Assembly (NCBI RefSeq): GCF_000282475.1
Contig: NZ_AKJF01000199.1
Coordinates: 1 to 35,035 of the forward strand
Source: Pseudomonas sp. GM78
GTDB taxonomy: Bacteria > Pseudomonadota > Gammaproteobacteria > Pseudomonadales > Pseudomonadaceae
Direction: 5' to 3'
DNA: 35,035 nucleotides
Shown: piece by piece, positions 9,867 to 17,957 of the stretch
How positions within the stretch are numbered: the stretch's first letter is position 1
Layout of the letters: each line of letters begins with the position of its first letter
Program-made: the position numbers and the translations under genes
Notes under the pieces: model-generated
Told to the model about the DNA's origin: nothing
What the model saw: the letters and a program-made list of their open reading frames with translations, nothing else
Database searches by the model: none

Positions 9867-11273
9867 ATGGCGCGCCAGACCCTCGCGCAACAGGTTGCCA
9901 GTGCCATTGCCCAGCAAATCATCGACGGCGCGCTGAAGGCCGGCGAGAAGCTGCCCTCGCTACGTGAATACATGCGCCTGCACGGTCATTCGAAAAACAC
10001 CGTGATCACCGCCTACGAGCACCTGGCCGCCGAAGGGCTGGTGGAAGCCCGTCACGGCCAGGGCTTTTTTGTTATCAAGCGCGTGGCGCACACCAGTGAA
10101 GAAGACGACAGCCTGCCCTACAACCGGGCGCTGGACACTATCTGGATGATGCGCCAGCAGTTCCTGCGCGACCCTGGGCATTCACCGTTGGGGGAAGGCT
10201 TTCCGCCAGTTGAATGGCTGATGGACATGCGCCTCGACAAGTTCCATCGGCAGGTGGTACGGGCCGGGGTCACCACCTTGTTTCGCTACGGCACGCGCCT
10301 GGGCAACGCCGGGCTGCGGGCACGGCTGGTACAAAAGCTGGCGGACTACAACATCAAGGTCGCACCTCGCCAACTGGTCACGACCCTGGGGGCCAACCAT
10401 GCCATGGACCTGATCATCCGACGCTATATCAATCCGGGCGATGCGGTATTGGTGGAAGACCCTGGTTACTACCCGCTGTTCGGCAAACTCCAACTTCAGG
10501 GCGCGAATATGCTGGGTGTGCCTCGTGAGCCCGACGGGCCGAACCTGGAGGCATTGGAACAGTTGCTCAAGGCCCACCGACCCAAGTTGTTCTTCTTCCA
10601 ATCCATCGGCCATAACCCCACGGGATCGGACCTGTCACCTGCCAAAGCGCACCAGCTGCTAAGGATCGCCGAGACCTATGACCTGCTGCTGGTGGAAAAC
10701 GATGCCATGGCCGACTTCAAGCCCAGTTCGGCCATCAAACTGTCGGCCCTCGACCAACTCAACCGTACGCTGTACCTGGGCAGCTTTTCCAAATCAGTGT
10801 CGGCAGCACTGCGGGTGGGGTTTATCGCCGGCAGCAAGCAACGGGTCGAAGAATTGGCCGATATCAAGATGATCCTGCATAACAGCGGAGCCGAATACAG
10901 TGAGCGGACCATCGACGTGATCCTCGGAGAAGGCCAGTTTCTTCGGCACTTGTCGCGCCTGCAGGATCGCTTGCGCCAAGCCACTGCCCGTGGCCTGGCG
11001 TTGCTGGACGAACTGGGAGCCGAGGTTTTTTGCCGTCCAGAACAAAGCCTGTACCTATGGGCACGTTTTCCGCATATCGAGGACGCCAATGTCCTGACTC
11101 GGCTCTGCCTGGCCCAAGGTGTGATGCTGGCGCCAGGGGCGATTTTTTCGACTCAGCCGAAAAAGGTAGTGCCCTGGACCCGTCTCAATGTGGCGTACCT
11201 GGATGACCCTGAATTCTGCAAGATCATTCGGGAATTACGCCTGAATAGTCCAGAAATGCGACACCCGCATTGA
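9867..11273 (+). CDS. MocR-type transcriptional regulator (GntR HTH fused to aminotransferase fold)
   Basis: 468 residues from the ATG at 9867 (AAGGACATTTACC upstream). Residues about 1-72 are a GntR winged helix (QQIIDGALKAGEKLPSLREY, then SKNTVITAYEHLAAEGLVEARHGQGFFV). Residues about 100-460 are a fold-type I aminotransferase domain with HNPTG (N250), ENDAMAD (D279) and SFSKS containing the PLP lysine K309. These proteins use PLP, sometimes together with a small ligand, to control DNA binding rather than to catalyse. It is divergent from mvaA with repeated half-sites between, so it probably controls the mevalonate operon and itself. The inducer is unknown; mevalonate or an intermediate is a guess, and an amino-group ligand would be more usual for this family. 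Confidence 0.9.
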   Translation: MARQTLAQQVASAIAQQIIDGALKAGEKLPSLREYMRLHGHSKNTVITAYEHLAAEGLVEARHGQGFFVIKRVAHTSEEDDSLPYNRALDTIWMMRQQFLRDPGHSPLGEGFPPVEWLMDMRLDKFHRQVVRAGVTTLFRYGTRLGNAGLRARLVQKLADYNIKVAPRQLVTTLGANHAMDLIIRRYINPGDAVLVEDPGYYPLFGKLQLQGANMLGVPREPDGPNLEALEQLLKAHRPKLFFFQSIGHNPTGSDLSPAKAHQLLRIAETYDLLLVENDAMADFKPSSAIKLSALDQLNRTLYLGSFSKSVSAALRVGFIAGSKQRVEELADIKMILHNSGAEYSERTIDVILGEGQFLRHLSRLQDRLRQATARGLALLDELGAEVFCRPEQSLYLWARFPHIEDANVLTRLCLAQGVMLAPGAIFSTQPKKVVPWTRLNVAYLDDPEFCKIIRELRLNSPEMRHPH

Positions 11274-11350
11274 GCTCCAACACGGGCTGATATAGAACAC
11301 CTTGGCAGCATTTTCCGCAGTTGCTCAATCCGCGTTCCAAGGACTCGAAT

Positions 11351-12190
11351 GTGAAAATAAAAACAAACAAAAACCTGCTATCCCCCTTGCTCCTCTCTCT
11401 GCTGATGCTTCATGGGACTCCCACCTTTGCCGAGGAAGTCGCCAGCCCACCTTCAAATCTTTTAACGGCTGCCGTCGCCTGGAAGCAAACCGCAGCCGAG
11501 TTTGAAGCGCTTTATTATCAAGGGTTCAACGTAGCAAGAATGCAACTGGATCGAGCGCTCCAGGCCCACAAAGCGGGTGATCGACCTTTGGCTATCATCA
11601 GCGATGTCGACGACACCGTCCTGAGTAGCAATAGCTACTGGGGCTACATGATCAACGCCGATAAGGAGTTTTTCGACGACGCTGCCTGGGATAAATGGGT
11701 GGCTGAGAATGGCCCGGTTGCTACACCTGGCGCGGTGGATTTCCTGAGCTATGCGCAATCGAAGGGGGTTGAGGTTTTCTACGTCACCAGCCGTGACCAG
11801 GGCGAAAAAACCTTTGAATACGCCTTGGCGAATCTTCGCAAAAGCAATCTTCCGTTTGCCGATGAAAAGCATCTGACGGTTTATCGGGAAAGCTCCAACA
11901 AGGAGCCACGCCAATCAGAGATCGCCAAGGATTACGATGTGGTGGTGATGCTGGGTGACAACCTCAACGACTTCAAACGCAAGTACTACGTCGCTGACGT
12001 TAAACAACGCAATGGCCTAATGACCGAAGACAAGGAGCAGTTTGGCCGCAAGTTCATTATCTTTCCGAACCCTACCGATGGCCACTGGCTCAAAGCCATT
12101 TTTGGCGACTCGGAACCACCGGCCACCCCGGAAAACCGCGCCAGGTTCAAGGCGGCGGCTGGCTCTACAGCCTGGCAGCTCAAGCAATAA
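11351..12190 (+). CDS. HAD-superfamily class C acid phosphatase, e(P4)-like, periplasmic
   Basis: 279 residues from a GTG at 11351, preferred because AAGGA lies 7 bp upstream and a signal peptide starts there (KIKTNKNLLSPLLLSLLMLHGTPTFA). The catalytic motif IISDVDDTVLSSNSYWG carries the two HAD aspartates. VTSRDQGEKTF, a downstream lysine region and MLGDNLNDF supply HAD motifs II-IV. The family removes phosphate from nucleotides or other organic phosphates in the periplasm. Haemophilus e(P4) is a lipoprotein, but this protein has no lipobox cysteine, so it is probably soluble after signal peptidase I cleavage. It stands alone between the MocR gene and a convergent binding-protein gene. Confidence 0.87.
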   Translation: MKIKTNKNLLSPLLLSLLMLHGTPTFAEEVASPPSNLLTAAVAWKQTAAEFEALYYQGFNVARMQLDRALQAHKAGDRPLAIISDVDDTVLSSNSYWGYMINADKEFFDDAAWDKWVAENGPVATPGAVDFLSYAQSKGVEVFYVTSRDQGEKTFEYALANLRKSNLPFADEKHLTVYRESSNKEPRQSEIAKDYDVVVMLGDNLNDFKRKYYVADVKQRNGLMTEDKEQFGRKFIIFPNPTDGHWLKAIFGDSEPPATPENRARFKAAAGSTAWQLKQ

Positions 12191-12216
12191 CAGGGTTGGG
12201 TCTGACAGCAGGCCTT

Positions 12217-12245
12217 AGGGGGCGGCAACCATCGTTGCGCCCCCT
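12217..12245. terminator. Strong hairpin between convergent genes, probable bidirectional terminator
   Basis: AGGGGGCG (12217-12224) pairs with CGCCCCCT (12238-12245), and CAAC pairs with GTTG above a single bulged G, closing on the loop CATC. It is a 12-bp GC-rich stem between the phosphatase stop and the stop of the convergent choline-type binding-protein gene. A weaker AACCC/GGGTT pair with T-rich sequence follows at 12247-12269. Confidence 0.6.
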
Positions 12246-12313
12246 GAACCCGCCAGACCAGGATGGGTTTTCTCACTTTGTCCGGTAGTCGGCCAAAGCC
12301 AGAGAAGTGTCGT

Positions 12314-13255
12314 CTATCTGGACGCAGTCTCCATATAAGACTTCACCGCCGCGAGCCCGGGTTGACCTTCCACTGTTTGAACATCGAGCAATGTTTTATC
12401 CAGCCATTCGGGATGATCACCCAGCCATTTTTTTACCGCAGAGCGTGGGTCAAGGCCGCCATTGATCACGTAATCCATCATGGTGTTTTCGGCATCGATG
12501 GAAAACTCCAGGTTCTTGAGAAGCTGGCCCACGTTAGGGCATTCGTCCAGGTATCCCGTACGCACGTCGGTGCGCACCGACGATGCGCCGTAATTTGCTC
12601 CGTAGTACTTGTCACCGCCTGACAAATATTCCAGTTCGATATTCTTGTTCATGGGGTGAGGCGCCCAGCCCAGAAACACGATCCAGTCGTTCTTTCTGAT
12701 CTGCCTGCCGACCTGGGTCAGCATGCCCTTCTCACTGGACTCAACCAGGCTCCAGCTCCCCAGGTTATAAGCGTTATCGGCGATGAGGTTCTGGATCGGT
12801 TTGTTGCCACCCGGTTCTACGCCATAGATTTTCCCGCCAAACTTTGCCTTGTAAGTGTCCAGGTCTGCATAGCTTTTGACACCTTGCTCATAGACGTATC
12901 GCGGAACCGCCAAGGTGAATTTGGCGCCGGTGAGGTTCACTCGCACGGTCTGAATCGACTTGTTGTCGTAGTAAGGCTGGGCCGCCTCGATCAACGCGGG
13001 ATCCCATGTTCCGAGGAACACGTCGATGCTCTTGCCTTCCATCGCCTTGTAGGCGATTCCGGTCGATAGCGTGATGACTTTCGGGGTGTAGCCCAGTCCT
13101 TCCAATACGGCGGTGGTCAAGGACGTCGTCAACGTGATGTCGGTCCATCCCACCTCTGCGAACTGAGGCGCACGACACGCCGCCGGCTCCGCGGCGCCGG
13201 CAATCCCCTGGAATGTCATCAACAGCACGGCACAACCGATAGCACTGCTTTTCAT
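12314..13255 (-). CDS. choX: Choline-type ABC transporter substrate-binding protein
   Basis: 313 residues with a signal peptide (MKSSAIGCAVLLMTFQGIAGAA) and a good ribosome site (AGGGGATCCGGT). It matches the ChoX/GbcX/CbcX group: GWTDI with W37 and D39, GTWDP with W84, W197 in FLGWAPHPMN, and a cysteine pair (C27, C239) that forms the clamp disulfide in ChoX. Such proteins trap the quaternary ammonium head group in a box of aromatic side chains. No ATPase or permease gene is next to it. In Pseudomonas several orphan binding proteins are known to share one CbcWV core, so this one may too. It is divergent from a BetI-like regulator and an amidase, which suggests its ligand is a choline-like compound that these genes process. 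Confidence 0.88.
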   Translation of the reverse strand: MKSSAIGCAVLLMTFQGIAGAAEPAACRAPQFAEVGWTDITLTTSLTTAVLEGLGYTPKVITLSTGIAYKAMEGKSIDVFLGTWDPALIEAAQPYYDNKSIQTVRVNLTGAKFTLAVPRYVYEQGVKSYADLDTYKAKFGGKIYGVEPGGNKPIQNLIADNAYNLGSWSLVESSEKGMLTQVGRQIRKNDWIVFLGWAPHPMNKNIELEYLSGGDKYYGANYGASSVRTDVRTGYLDECPNVGQLLKNLEFSIDAENTMMDYVINGGLDPRSAVKKWLGDHPEWLDKTLLDVQTVEGQPGLAAVKSYMETASR

Positions 13256-13310
13256 ACCGGATCCCCTTGCGATCTCTTGCTCTTGTTTTTAGGAGAACCT
13301 AGTGATAACT

Positions 13311-13340
13311 TTTTTTTCATTGAGTGTCCAATGAAAAAAA
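13311..13340. promoter_or_regulatory. Perfect 12-bp inverted repeat, candidate operator for the BetI-like regulator
   Basis: TTTTTTTCATTG (13311-13322) and CAATGAAAAAAA (13329-13340) are exact inverted copies around AGTGTC. They lie directly in front of the BetI-like gene and upstream of the divergent binding-protein gene. The core ATTGAGTGTCCAAT resembles the ATTGA-NN-GTCCAAT core of BetI operators as I remember it. It should control both directions. Binding is inferred. Confidence 0.65.
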
Positions 13341-13349
13341 GAGAAGCCC

Positions 13350-13940
13350 ATGCCAAAGGTCGGAATGCAGGAAATCAGAAGAAAGCAGCTCGTCGAGGCA
13401 ACGCTCGCCCTCATTGGCGAGCAAGGCATGGCGGGGACGAGCATGGCCCAGGTGAGCGCCCGCGCGGGGTTGGCCAACGGCATCGTCCACCACTATTTCT
13501 CGGACAAGAATGCGTTGCTCGAAGCCACCTTGAGAGAGCTGAACAAACGCATCAACGCCGAGATCTTTGCGCGCCTGCGCCTGTCCACGACACCCGCTGA
13601 GCGTGTTCTCGCGTTCGTGGACGGCAACGTCAGTGCCTTGAACCTGACGCACGACAATGTCGCGGCCTGGCTCGCCTTCTGGGCCCAGGTACCGCAGTCC
13701 CCGAAATTGCAGCGGGTACAGAACATCGTGGCGCGCAGGAGCCACTCCTTACTGTTCCATGCCTTGGCAAAAAGCATGGACAAGGCCACAGCCAATTCCC
13801 GGGCGCAGATGATCGCGATCTTCATCGACGGCTTATGGTTGCGGGCTGCGGTCGATTGCAACCCGGACACGATCGATGACTCGCGTCGCCTGGCTTACGA
13901 GTTCCTCAACAATGCACTTGGTTATGATCTGGAGGCGTAG
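13350..13940 (+). CDS. TetR-family regulator, BetI paralogue
   Basis: 196 residues. The start MPKVGMQEIRRKQLVEATL is almost the BetI start, and the helix-turn-helix region (MAQVSARAGLANGIVHHYFSDKNALLEATLR) and AWLAFWAQ plus IDGLWLRAAV match BetI along the whole length. BetI represses choline-to-betaine genes and releases DNA when choline binds. Here no betB or betA is present; instead an amidase follows after 2 bp. The ribosome site is AGAGAAG, just right of the inverted repeat it probably binds. It is likely a paralogue tuned to a choline-like ligand rather than the main BetI, which usually sits with betBA. Confidence 0.9.
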   Translation: MPKVGMQEIRRKQLVEATLALIGEQGMAGTSMAQVSARAGLANGIVHHYFSDKNALLEATLRELNKRINAEIFARLRLSTTPAERVLAFVDGNVSALNLTHDNVAAWLAFWAQVPQSPKLQRVQNIVARRSHSLLFHALAKSMDKATANSRAQMIAIFIDGLWLRAAVDCNPDTIDDSRRLAYEFLNNALGYDLEA

Positions 13941-13942
13941 AA

Positions 13943-15358
13943 ATGACACCTGAAGAGTATAAAAGTCTTGATGCCGTGGGCCTTGTTCAAGGGTTGAAGT
14001 CCGGTGAAGTCACTGCGCTGGAGTTGGTCAACCTGGCCGCCAGGGAAATTGAAATCCAGGACCCGGCCCTGGGCGCAGTCGTTGCAATCGATATCGAAGG
14101 CGCGCAACGTGCGGCGCTGGATCCCAAGGCAGGAGCACTCTCAGGTGTACCTATCCTGATCAAGGACACCAACATCGATGTAAAAGGCTTTGCAACCCGG
14201 CACGGTTCGCGATTGTACGAAGATGCCGCACCCGCTCAGGTCGACAGTGAGTTTGTCAGCCGGTTGCGCAAGGCCGGGGCAATCATTCTCGGGAAAACCA
14301 AGACGCCCGAGTTTGCCGGAGATTTTGTCACAGAGCCGCAATGGCAAGGCCCTTGCCGAAACCCCAGGAACCCGCGGTACGCCTCTGGTGGATCAAGCGG
14401 AGGCTCGGCCTGTGCCGTGGGCGCAGGCATGGTGCCCGTTGCGCATGGCACCGACTGTGGCGGGTCGATCAGGGTTCCGGCTGCCGTTTGTGGTGTGGTT
14501 GGACTCAAGCCAAGTCGGGGACGCAACCCTGTGGGCCCGCATGTCGGCGAGTTTGTGGGTGGCCTGGATTGCGAGCATGTACTGACCAGGACCGTGCGCG
14601 ATAGCGCATTGCTGCTGGATGTCCTGTCTGGCTATGAACCCGGCGCGCCCTATGCGGCTCCCCCCGCCCCGCCCTCCTGGCTCGAATGCCTGAAGACGAA
14701 GTCGCCACGACTGAAAATCGCCTTTGCCTGTGCCCGTCCAGATGGTTCGAGTATTGATGAGTCCATCCACAAAGCCCTATTGAATGCCGTGGATTTTTTA
14801 AGCAAAGACGGCCATGAATTACGTCCCTTCAATTGGCCGGACATGAGCCGCGCCGGGGCAGCCGCCGCATTATTCTGGCAGATGGAAATCGAGGCCTTGA
14901 TGGAGCACAAGGCCCAAGCTCGCGGTTATCCAATCTCTGAAAAAGATGTCGAATGGATTACCTATGAGTTTTACAAAAGTTCGCGTCGCAGAACGGCACT
15001 GGATGTGCACCATGCACGTGCCGCCCAGAACAAAGTAAGCCACGACATGGTCGATCGCTTCGCCGATATCGATGTTCTCATCACGCCGACAGTGGCGCTG
15101 GCACCACCGTTGATTGGTGGCTTTGTCACAACCGGGGAAAGGCATCTGGACGAGTGGTATAAAAACGCCTACGCATTCTCTCCCTTCACTGAAGTGTTCA
15201 ACTTGACCGGCCAGCCAGCCATCAACATCCCCGTTGGGATCATGGAGGGCGGCCTTCCCATCGGGATGCAAATCGTTGGCAAATTTGGTGATGAGGAAAC
15301 CATTCTGAGGCTCGCAAATGAAATTGAAAAAAGTTTATTAGCGATGGCCTTGTTTTAA
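13943..15358 (+). CDS. Amidase-signature hydrolase
   Basis: 471 residues. The Ser-cisSer-Lys triad of the amidase signature family is complete: K74 in ILIKDT, S151 in SGGSSGGSA and S175 in GTDCGGSIR, with the 24-residue spacing between the serines seen in fatty acid amide hydrolase. ARGS/GLKPSRGR continues the signature. The overall type recalls the 6-aminohexanoate-cyclic-dimer hydrolase branch, but substrates vary widely in this family. No signal peptide is seen, so it is cytoplasmic. The regulator's GGAGG and stop lie 2 bp before the ATG, so the two are co-transcribed. With a choline-type binding protein and BetI-like regulator as partners, an amide carrying a quaternary ammonium group is a reasonable substrate guess. 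Confidence 0.9.
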   Translation: MTPEEYKSLDAVGLVQGLKSGEVTALELVNLAAREIEIQDPALGAVVAIDIEGAQRAALDPKAGALSGVPILIKDTNIDVKGFATRHGSRLYEDAAPAQVDSEFVSRLRKAGAIILGKTKTPEFAGDFVTEPQWQGPCRNPRNPRYASGGSSGGSACAVGAGMVPVAHGTDCGGSIRVPAAVCGVVGLKPSRGRNPVGPHVGEFVGGLDCEHVLTRTVRDSALLLDVLSGYEPGAPYAAPPAPPSWLECLKTKSPRLKIAFACARPDGSSIDESIHKALLNAVDFLSKDGHELRPFNWPDMSRAGAAAALFWQMEIEALMEHKAQARGYPISEKDVEWITYEFYKSSRRRTALDVHHARAAQNKVSHDMVDRFADIDVLITPTVALAPPLIGGFVTTGERHLDEWYKNAYAFSPFTEVFNLTGQPAINIPVGIMEGGLPIGMQIVGKFGDEETILRLANEIEKSLLAMALF

Positions 15359-15631
15359 TGGGCAGGCACTTTTGCTTTTCCTCAATGGATGTTGTTGGCG
15401 TTAGCGGGACTGGCTGAAGCGACCCACAACTTTATAGACACTGCCACAGGCAGATATCTTGTTCCTGCCAACCATGATTGGCTGCTTCACGTCGTGAAGT
15501 ATTCATGAGTGCCGGCTTTGGTCGTTTGCCGCCCATCGTGAAAGGCGGCATTCGGCTGGAAGCAGCCGGTGACAAGTGACTCTCCCTTTCCCAAGGCGGC
15601 CCTAAGCTTTACCGGTTGTAATGCCCCATTG

Positions 15632-16318
15632 TCATTCATAAATGGCCGGCAGATCTCCGGGACCCAGTTCGGCTTTTATCGCATTACTGGGTTGGTCACA
15701 GCAGGCTGGATCACCTAGCAGCATTACCAAACGCTCATCGTACGGATGGAAAGCCCCACCTCCAACAACCCAGTGCCCGAGACACTCGCATAATTCCAGC
15801 TTATCGAAAACATCGCCGTAGCCCCAATCGGGCGAGGAGAAAACGACTGCCAACAATCGATTGAAGACCGGCTCACCATCAAGAGTGGAGAGGGCATCAA
15901 AGGGCACTACATTGAAATGCAATCGGTGTTGCCGCGCTTCCAGTAGGACACTTGCTATTTCATGCGCATCGAACGCCGGAATGGCATTGCAACAGAAGCA
16001 GGCGCACAAATAACGGATAACTGTCTCGATCCACCGGTCGAACGAGCGCCCACACGGCTGATCCGAGTAAACCAGTTGATAGTTTTGAGGCAAGAACTTT
16101 CGCTCAACAGGTTCCGCATCTAGATAAAACACGTACGAGAACTGGCCGGTAACCTGCATCGAGACATCCAGCGGGGCATTGACAAGAAACGCAAAACGGG
16201 CGCGATCGACTTCCTGAATGGTTGCATGAGAAAGCAAGCCAGCCTCATCGGCATAACTGTAGATTTTGAAATCTTGTGACTCGAACTTAAAACCAAAAAT
16301 TTCACTTCTACTGGCCAT
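15632..16318 (-). CDS. Hypothetical protein, 228 residues
   Basis: I do not recognise this family. It reads as a soluble alpha/beta protein with no signal peptide or membrane segment and a cysteine-rich stretch (RYLCACFCCNAIPAFDAHE) near residues 107-125. The N-terminus (SRSEIFGFKFESQDFKIYSY) is rich in beta-type residues. AGAGG about 12 bp upstream could be the ribosome site. It is divergent from the PD-(D/E)XK-like/sirtuin pair, with only 82 bp between the start codons, so a shared control region is likely. The 273 bp between it and the amidase hold no gene I can support. Confidence 0.65.
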   Translation of the reverse strand: MASRSEIFGFKFESQDFKIYSYADEAGLLSHATIQEVDRARFAFLVNAPLDVSMQVTGQFSYVFYLDAEPVERKFLPQNYQLVYSDQPCGRSFDRWIETVIRYLCACFCCNAIPAFDAHEIASVLLEARQHRLHFNVVPFDALSTLDGEPVFNRLLAVVFSSPDWGYGDVFDKLELCECLGHWVVGGGAFHPYDERLVMLLGDPACCDQPSNAIKAELGPGDLPAIYE

Positions 16319-16400
16319 CCGGTCAGTACCTCTGCACTATAGCAAATGGCCATTATATCATTGCTGTCACCACGTAACCCTTCGAGAGCAGACACCACTC

Positions 16401-17054
16401 ATGTCCTTCGTACCTTCATTTTTTGATTTCTTGATTACGCATCTCCAGCAGGAAGAGCGCCGACGCATGCTGATGTCCATTGCGGTCACAGTAGCCCCTG
16501 AGCATTGGTTGAGCCTGGAAGCTGCTGCGCTACTGGACGTCAATCGTGCCCGGTTTGGACTGGGCGAACCTCTGGATGATCGTCACAATGTGCCCCGCTG
16601 GCTGATCGCTGCCGAGCGCAAGAAAGTGGATTTGTGGATCGAAGATCAGACAGGAGAACAGCCACCCCATTCCGTGGAGTTCAAAGTCGTCCACAATAAT
16701 AAAAATGCCTATCAGAAAATATGGGAAATCCGCCGTGACCTGCAAAAGGTAATACCTAATACCGAATCGAATGACCAGGTCATACGGTGGGGTGTGGTCC
16801 TTCTGGTATTCCATCGCTTCTACGAAGATCAAGCCGGCGGGTACGCGCTGAATCGTCAGTTCAAGGATTGCCAGGAAATGCTTCAGGCCTTTGAACATGC
16901 ACTGCAAGACGACGAAGAATGGTATGAAGGCGCGCCAAAACTGGAGCTGGCATTAGAACCCGTGCATCTCTGCGACATGGCCACGGCAAACTACATCGAC
17001 CCGGCGAATGGACAGTCGGCTATCTATATCGCATTGGTAAGAAGAAAAAACTGA
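16401..17054 (+). CDS. Hypothetical protein with possible PD-(D/E)XK nuclease core
   Basis: 217 residues from the ATG at 16401, taken as the first methionine clear of the divergent gene's start; a longer start would overlap it. The ribosome site is weak. Residues 74-96 read KKVDLWIED ... SVEFKVV, which has the spacing of the PD-(D/E)XK nuclease core: D77, then E93-x-K95 on a following strand, with an acidic E41 in the preceding helix. A helix rich in charged residues follows (YQKIWEIRRDLQKVI). The gene ends 10 bp before the sirtuin start. This core is common in restriction, repair and defence proteins, but motif-only calls are prone to error. The family is otherwise unrecognised. Confidence 0.6.
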   Translation: MSFVPSFFDFLITHLQQEERRRMLMSIAVTVAPEHWLSLEAAALLDVNRARFGLGEPLDDRHNVPRWLIAAERKKVDLWIEDQTGEQPPHSVEFKVVHNNKNAYQKIWEIRRDLQKVIPNTESNDQVIRWGVVLLVFHRFYEDQAGGYALNRQFKDCQEMLQAFEHALQDDEEWYEGAPKLELALEPVHLCDMATANYIDPANGQSAIYIALVRRKN

Positions 17055-17064
17055 GGTGCCTCCC

Positions 17065-17868
17065 GTGGAGATTGATCAGGGCTTGCTCGATGCACTACAA
17101 AACGCCAAGCATGTCCTTGTGTTTACCGGAGCTGGAGTTTCTGCGGAAAGCGGCATTCCAACGTTCCGTGATGCGCTGGTTGGATTGTGGGCACGCTTCG
17201 ACCCCGCTGCCCTGGCTACACGTGAAGCCTTTAGACGAGATCCGACATTCGTATGGGGCTGGTATGAGTGGCGGCGGATGCAGGTGTACAACGCGCAACC
17301 CAATCTGGCGCATCGGGCAATTGCTGAACTATCCGCCATGGTGCCAAAGCTGACACTGGTCACACAGAACGTAGATGACCTGCATGAGCGCGCCGGCAGT
17401 ATTGGGGTCATCCATCTGCACGGGAGTTTAAACAAGCCACGTTGTTTTGCCTGCGCCAGGTTCGCTATCGACCCTATGCCGCCGCCTGATGAGCCAATAG
17501 AGGGTCGGCACTTGGAGCCGCCGCGATGCAGTCATTGCGGTGGCAAGCTACGCCCTGGCGTAGTGTGGTTTGGAGAAAGCCTCCCTACCCAGGCTCTCGC
17601 GCAGGCTTTTGCCGCTGCGAAAGACTGCGACGTACTCCTATCTGTCGGAACATCGGGAGTCGTCGAGCCCGCAGCACAAATACCAGACATTGCCTGGCGG
17701 GCGGGGGCTACCGTGGTACATATCAATCCAGACGCCAAGTGTGTCCGAAGCGCGCGGGAGTTTTGGTTAGGAGGGCGAGCAAGTGAGGTACTGCCACAAC
17801 TGCTGATGCAAGGGTTCAGGCCTCACGATCAGTTATTGCGCAAAGCAAATCCAAACACAGACCTGTAA
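17065..17868 (+). CDS. Sirtuin (NAD-dependent protein deacylase, SIRT5/CobB type)
   Basis: 267 residues from a GTG at 17065, chosen because GAGGT lies 7 bp before it; an earlier GTG at 17056 is possible. The Rossmann motif GAGVSAESGIPTFRD (22-36), TQNVDDLHERAG (100-111) and catalytic H119 (HLHG) are complete. Four zinc cysteines are present (C127, C130, C155, C158). Y67 and R70 in WYEWRR fit the Tyr-x-x-Arg pair that lets SIRT5 and CobB remove succinyl or malonyl groups. It should therefore use NAD+ to remove acyl groups from lysine. It directly follows the PD-(D/E)XK-like gene and is probably translated from the same message. It could simply be a housekeeping desuccinylase. Confidence 0.92.
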   Translation: MEIDQGLLDALQNAKHVLVFTGAGVSAESGIPTFRDALVGLWARFDPAALATREAFRRDPTFVWGWYEWRRMQVYNAQPNLAHRAIAELSAMVPKLTLVTQNVDDLHERAGSIGVIHLHGSLNKPRCFACARFAIDPMPPPDEPIEGRHLEPPRCSHCGGKLRPGVVWFGESLPTQALAQAFAAAKDCDVLLSVGTSGVVEPAAQIPDIAWRAGATVVHINPDAKCVRSAREFWLGGRASEVLPQLLMQGFRPHDQLLRKANPNTDL

Positions 17869-17957
17869 ATGTGGGGGATATACGTCATTTGACACCCCGC
17901 CCTTTTTGTATCGGGCTCAAGTGCACTGAGATACTGGAGGGCCCGCTGGAGTCTCCT

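Noticed and set aside
12314-13255. Glycine betaine (ProX) binding protein instead of choline type
   Set aside because: The GWTDI, GTWDP and clamp-cysteine features and the BetI-like neighbour favour the ChoX group, though ligand choice within quaternary amines is not settled.
15359-15631. Possible gene or repeat after the amidase
   Set aside because: A stretch near 15520-15580 recalls short spurious frames common in Pseudomonas intergenic DNA, but no start, ribosome site or clear dyad supports a feature.
17065-17868. Sirtuin as a Sir2-type anti-phage NADase
   Set aside because: The zinc cysteines, catalytic histidine and Tyr-x-x-Arg pair are those of an ordinary SIRT5/CobB deacylase of normal length. 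Defence remains only a side hypothesis for the gene pair.
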